Shown: positions 57,101 through 63,061 of the stretch, piece by piece
How positions within the stretch are numbered: the first letter of the stretch is position 1
Layout of the letters: each line of letters starts with the position of its first letter
Assembly: GCF_007565055.1 (NCBI RefSeq)
Contig: NC_044566.1
Span: 94,162,797-94,226,796, forward strand
DNA: 64,000 bases
Direction: 5' to 3'
Source: Rhinopithecus roxellana
Lineage: Eukaryota > Chordata > Mammalia > Primates > Cercopithecidae
The notes under the pieces: generated by a model
What the model was told of the DNA's origin: nothing
Databases searched by the model: none
What the model saw: the letters and a program-made list of their open reading frames with translations, nothing else
Made by a program: the position numbers and the translations under genes

Positions 57101-60100
57101 TGACTCAAGCTCCTCCGATCCAGTTATCCAGCCTGCGATGTTAACCTCATCCACATGGCTGAGAAGCTGGCTCACTGCCACAGTGCAGTCCAGGCAGTGG
57201 CACAGGAAGGAACAAGGGAGGCCAGCGGCATCTTTTAGGAGCATGGCCTGAACGAGGCACGCACCCCTTCCATTATTTGGTCATGTGGCTCATACCTAGT
57301 GGTAAGTTAGACTGGAAAATGTAGTCTGGCTGGGCAGCCGTGTGCCCCTGTAAAACTGTTACTGTTCTGTTACTAAAAGGGGGAAGACAAGAACTGTTAT
57401 ATTAAAGATCAATTAGTACTTTTTAGTGAGCTCTCTAAGCCTGTTTTCCGGTCTGTAAAATGGGGATGAAAATACCCCCTCTTGCAACTGTTAGAATTAA
57501 ATGCGTGAATGGATCAATGTAATGGAGCATCCTTCCTACTTCAGGCTCTCATTAAATTATTCTATTTATAGACACGGGGGAGTACGGCTTCATGTAACAG
57601 AAAGTGCCCAAGTTTTGGATTCCATGGTAGACCTGGGTCTGAATCGTTGTTGTTAGTTGTGTGACTAAGGACACATGTACCTAACCTCTCTGACCCCTTT
57701 AACAAATGAGAATTAAACTTATAGGGGTATTACAAGAATTGAATGAAAAATTTCATACAAATATGTAGTACAGTGTCTGACATGTAGAAGATATATGTAA
57801 GTGTTAGCTAATTGCTAAGTAATCTGATTAATTTTGTAGGTCCCTGTTGGGGAAAGATTACTGTGTAAAGTTGATTGTAAGAAGACTGCTGCCAAGCAGT
57901 TTAAACTAATCATGCACAGTCATCAAAATGTGTATTTTCAGTTTGAATATTTGGAGCCTAAATGTAAGCCAGTGCTTTCTAAAGAGATCTCTGAGAGGTA
58001 CAGGCACCAGAATCATCAAAGATGCTCAGTAAAAATGCAGGTTCCTGCCCCTTCTCCCTGCACCCCCTGCCAGGCTCCTGACTCAGAATCTTTGGGAATG
58101 GATGCAGAATCTCCATCTTTTTACAAACATTTTTTAGGTGATCTTTATTACACTGAAGTTTGAGGTTCCAGTTTTAATCCACAGCACTTATTTGAAGTAT
58201 TTGAACACTTGTACGGTACTTTGAAAGAAGGAGCGTTAATTCATTTTTTCTAATTTCAGATAAACAAGACTAGAACTCTGAGGTTTTATGAGGTTTTTTG
58301 AGACTGGGCCTTGCTTTGTCACCCTGGCTGAAGTGCAGTGGCTGATCCTGGTTCACTGCAGCCTCAGACTGCTGGGCTCCAGCAATCCTACCACCTCAGC
58401 CTCCTGAGTAACTGGGACTACAGATGCACACCACCACACCCACCTAATTTTTGTACAGATGGAGTCTTGCTGTGTTGCCTGGGCTGGTCTTAAATCCCTG
58501 GGCTAAAGTGATCCTCCCATCTTGGCTTCCCAAAGTGCTGGGGTTACAAGTGTGAGCCACCACACCCAGCAAGAAACTCTGGACTCAGGGATGAGATTTT
58601 TTTTTCCTCCCAAATGATTGCAACTTAATAAATAATAAATGTTTGCTCTGAATTCTTTTTAGTTGCTGCGAAACCAGAGATTTCCTGCATCCTATCATCA
58701 TGCAGTGGAAACTGTTGTAAATATGCTGATGCCACACATCACTCAGAAGTTTCGAGATAATCCAGAGGCATCTAAGAACGCAAATCATAGCCTTGCTGTC
58801 TTCATCAAGGTGGGGACGTGCAGGGAAGAGGATGTCAGTTATGGGACAAAGATGCACTTTTTACGAGCTGTCTAGCAGACTGACTAGAATAGAGTAGGTG
58901 CTCTGGCAGTGTTGATGGCATGTTTTTTGTGTCAGTGGAAAAACTTATTAGCAATAAATGCTGCTTTGAATCCAAATTTCTGAAATGTTTGGACCTGAAA
59001 TACCTTTTTGCTTGTTTTCCTCCACAGAGATGTTTCACCTTCATGGACAGGGGCTTTGTCTTCAAGCAGATCAACAACTACATTAGCTGCTTTGCTCCTG
59101 GAGACCCAAAGGTAATGTGGGGGTTGTTACTGGTAACAGAAGTCACCATGTAGCTTTCTCTGGTGGAATTACCTTTTTCCTTTATTTTTTTAAAAAGCTC
59201 TGCCTTACTAATTTTTTTATTGTATTGAGCCTGTGTCTGTAATTATAAGCTACCTGAAATCCTTCATTGAAGTGGGAGGAGCATAAATAATAAATGCCCT
59301 AAAAACCAGTTGAAGACATTGTTTAATGAAATGTGTCCTTAGTTTTCAAATCATTCCCTTCAGCCATCCTGAAATCTGTACAATGCAATAGAATATGCAG
59401 TTCTAAGAAGGTCAAGAGGCTAATGACTATTTCTGACATACTATTGCTAATAGATTTTTTAGAATCCTGTGTAAAATATCCAGCTGGGTATTTATGACTA
59501 AACACTTCTTCCTGCAGACCCTCTTTGAATACAAGTTTGAATTTCTCCGTGTAGTGTGCAACCATGAACATTATATTCCATTGAACTTACCAATGCCATT
59601 TGGAAAAGGCAGGATTCAAAGATACCAAGGTAATCTATCTTTATATCCATTAACCTTTTCACAAAGAGAGACATTTATTTTCAATAAGAAAAGATAATTG
59701 ATTCAAACATGATATTTGAATTTTCTGATTTTTTTATTAATTTTTTTCTCATGAAATTTCTATTTCAAAAAATATTGATAAAATATGAGAACTTTTCAGC
59801 AAACGTATCAGACTATAGATCATGCTAGTATGGCTATTTCATTGAAAAATCCCTTTGCTTAAAGAAAAGAAATCTATTTCAGTTGCTATAGCTTATTTTT
59901 ATTTGTTTCACTTTTCCTTTTTTCTTATGAATTAGCTTTTCTTTCACCAACTGTGGAGTCAAATGACACTCCTGTAGGTAGGTGTGGGGTGTGACGCGTG
60001 CTTTCTTGCATTTTCCTCCTCTAAAAAATAAAGAATGCAAGTGATGGCTGAACTGCTTCCATATGCTGTTCTGTTAAGCATTTCCTATATAATTTGATTA

Positions 60101-63020
60101 ATTTTTAAGCTGACCATAAATTAGTGATTTTTTCACTGGAGCTAAGACATTGCTGTAACATCCCAGGGAGGCATCTGGTTTTTTGCTCCTGAAGTCACTG
60201 GGTACTCTAGGATGTTTCTTTAAGAAGTAAAACAAACATCCCTGCTTCACCCCCAAAATCCATTGTTCTATTTTCATAGCCCTTGTCCATAGTGGTGGCA
60301 GTAATCAAAATCACAAGCAATGTGGCTTTTTTACATGCTTTTCATGTTTGTATGTTGAGTCTTTATTAATGTCCTGTATTATCTTTAAGTTTGAAGAGAG
60401 TTGAGCTCATAGAAATGTCTTTGTCTTCACTGAGTAAATCAAATTGAACAAATTAGTCTGTCAGGTCTGTCAAGCAATATTTATTGAGCTTAGTTCCTTG
60501 TATGTGCTCAGGTATTTTGTGCTAAAGGAGAGAAAAAGTGGAAGGATGCCACCAAACTGCTAATGGCACCTGAATTAACTGCTTCTGAATTCCGAGAGAA
60601 ACACACTAAGGCCTTCATTCAGAGACAAACAACTTTCCCCCAAACAGACTGGTACTGCCTTTTAAGGATCAGGCAGGGGGACTGTGGTCCTGGAGCTGGC
60701 ATTCATGCATTCAACAAATATTTGCCCCGCACCAACTGTGTCCAGCTTCAGAATAAGTTATGTACAACCTGGATGATAATCCCTGGCTATTCTACATACA
60801 CAAAATATATAGAATGTCAGACACTGATACATCCTAAGGAGAACAAACAAAGCAAGGAAAGGAGATATGAAAAGGGGTGACATTTGAGACAGAGTGGCCA
60901 GATAACAGTTGGAAGAAGGTGAGGGGTGAGCCAAGTGCCCACATATCTGGGGGAGAGTTTTTCTGGGCTAAGAGAACAGATAGGTATTCAGTGTCCCCTG
61001 ATCTAACCCTGGCCTCCCACCTCTGTGGTCTCACACCCCCTCATTCTGCACATTCTAGGCATCCCTGCCAACTCCCAGCTCCTCAGACACATCATGCCAC
61101 CCTCCACCTCAAATAGCCCCTCCCTGGGGAATCCTCATTTTCCTCCCCAAGCCAGCCACTGCATACCTCCTGCATGGGGCCTCCCAGGGTCTCCTCAGCC
61201 TCTTCCAGTTCCCCCACTGGAATTAACCATTCTCTCCTGCCCTGCGCCCCCAACCTCACCACAGCCGCAGCCAGTCTCCTGTACCTGGGGACTCTCCTTC
61301 CCTCCACCTGGTACAGAGCCCAGGGAGCTCTTTTTGCCCAGTGGCTGTGCAGTGAATGTGTGCTGATGCCCGTCTCCCTATGACCCGGCAGGGCAGCACA
61401 AGCTCTTATAGACTTCTAGGGTATTTGGTAGCAAGACAGCCTTCGCTCAGTTTTGGGGGACATGTGTGGGTAATTTGCCTTACTATACTGATAGGAATAA
61501 ATGTTTTTTAGAATTTTCATTTTCTTTCTTCTCACTTACCTGCCACCCCCACCTTCACCTCCTTTCTTGTGTTAGTCCATTTGTGTTGCTCTAAAGGAAT
61601 ACCTGAGACTGGGTAATTTATAAAGAAAAGAGGGCCAGTGCAGTGGCTCGCACTTATAATCCCAGCACTTTGGGAGGCTGAGCTGGGAGCATCACTTGAG
61701 CCTAGGAGTTCAAGATCATCCTGGGAAACATAATGAAACCCTGTCTCTACAAAAAAAAAAAAAAAAAAAAACGAAAACAAAAATTAGCCTGGCGTGTTGG
61801 CACACACCTGTAGTCTCAGCTACATGGGAGGCTGACGTGGGAGGATGACTTAGGACCAGAAGGCAGAGATTGCAGTGAAATCTGCAATCTAGGCAGATTA
61901 TGCCATGGCACTCCAGCCTGCACAACAGAGCAAGACCCTCTCTCAAAAAAAATAAGAAAAGAGGTTTATTTTGGCTCACAGTTTTGCAGTCTGTACAAGA
62001 AGCATGATGCCAACATTGGCTTCTGGTGAGACCTCAGGAAGTTTCCAATCATGGTGGAGGGCAAGCGGGGAGCCAGCATGTCACATGGTGAGAGAGGGAG
62101 CAAAAGAGATGGGGAGTGAGGTGCTACACTCTTGTAAACAGATCTCTCATGAACTCAGAGCGAGAACTCCCTCATTATGGCAAGGAGGACACCAAGCCAT
62201 TCATGAGGGATTTGCCCGCATGACCCAAACACCTCCCACCAGGCCCCACCTCCAACAATGGGTATCAAATTTCAGCATGAGATTCAGAGGGGACACACAT
62301 CCAGACCATGTAATTTCTCATGCACATTCATACACACAGATGTGTGAGCACACACACAGTTAAACCCATAAGTAGTTTCTTCTAAGAGATTTATGTGAAC
62401 TCAAGCTATGACTTATAGTTTGGATAAACTAGGTGAAATAATCATAAACAATGAACATAATTAATCTAGAAAATGACTGCTCCCCCCCTTCTACTAAAGG
62501 GTTTCGTAGAACTTGTGTCCGTATTTTGGGTAGATTTAGTTAGTAGCTATCTGATACGGGATGAAAGGCAAAGGGAGAGATCTATAGACTTTCCTTTAAT
62601 AATGGAGTCAGTCTGACAATTCACAAGCCTAGCTTCAGCTTCCTGAAATGTGTATTTCATCTTCAGAGTGATGTTCAGCTGTTTTTATGTACCCTTCCAG
62701 AGTAGAGTTCATGTTTGCTCCTATCTAGTTTCCAGAAGAGCTCTCAATTTTGTCATTTAGCTTGCTGGTGATTTACCAGTTTGGTTTGATGCTTTCTCCA
62801 TTTTAATTTTAGCTTATATTAAATTTATATTTGTTTTCAGAGGTGGAGAAATATTAGGAGAATATCTTAGGAAATACTGCGTTAAATAAGTTCTTCATTC
62901 AGAGATAGCAGAATAAGTAGGTTATGTATTAATTTGTTTATTTTAAATACATTGGGTTTTAATGGAATATATAGGCATTAATGACCAGGAAAGGAATATA
63001 TGAACTCATATAGTAAATAA

Positions 63021-63061
<41 letters not shown>

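Noticed and set aside
61025..61366. 113-codon proline-rich open frame
   Set aside because: Comes from a C-rich stretch with no family signature, and all strands show open frames there.
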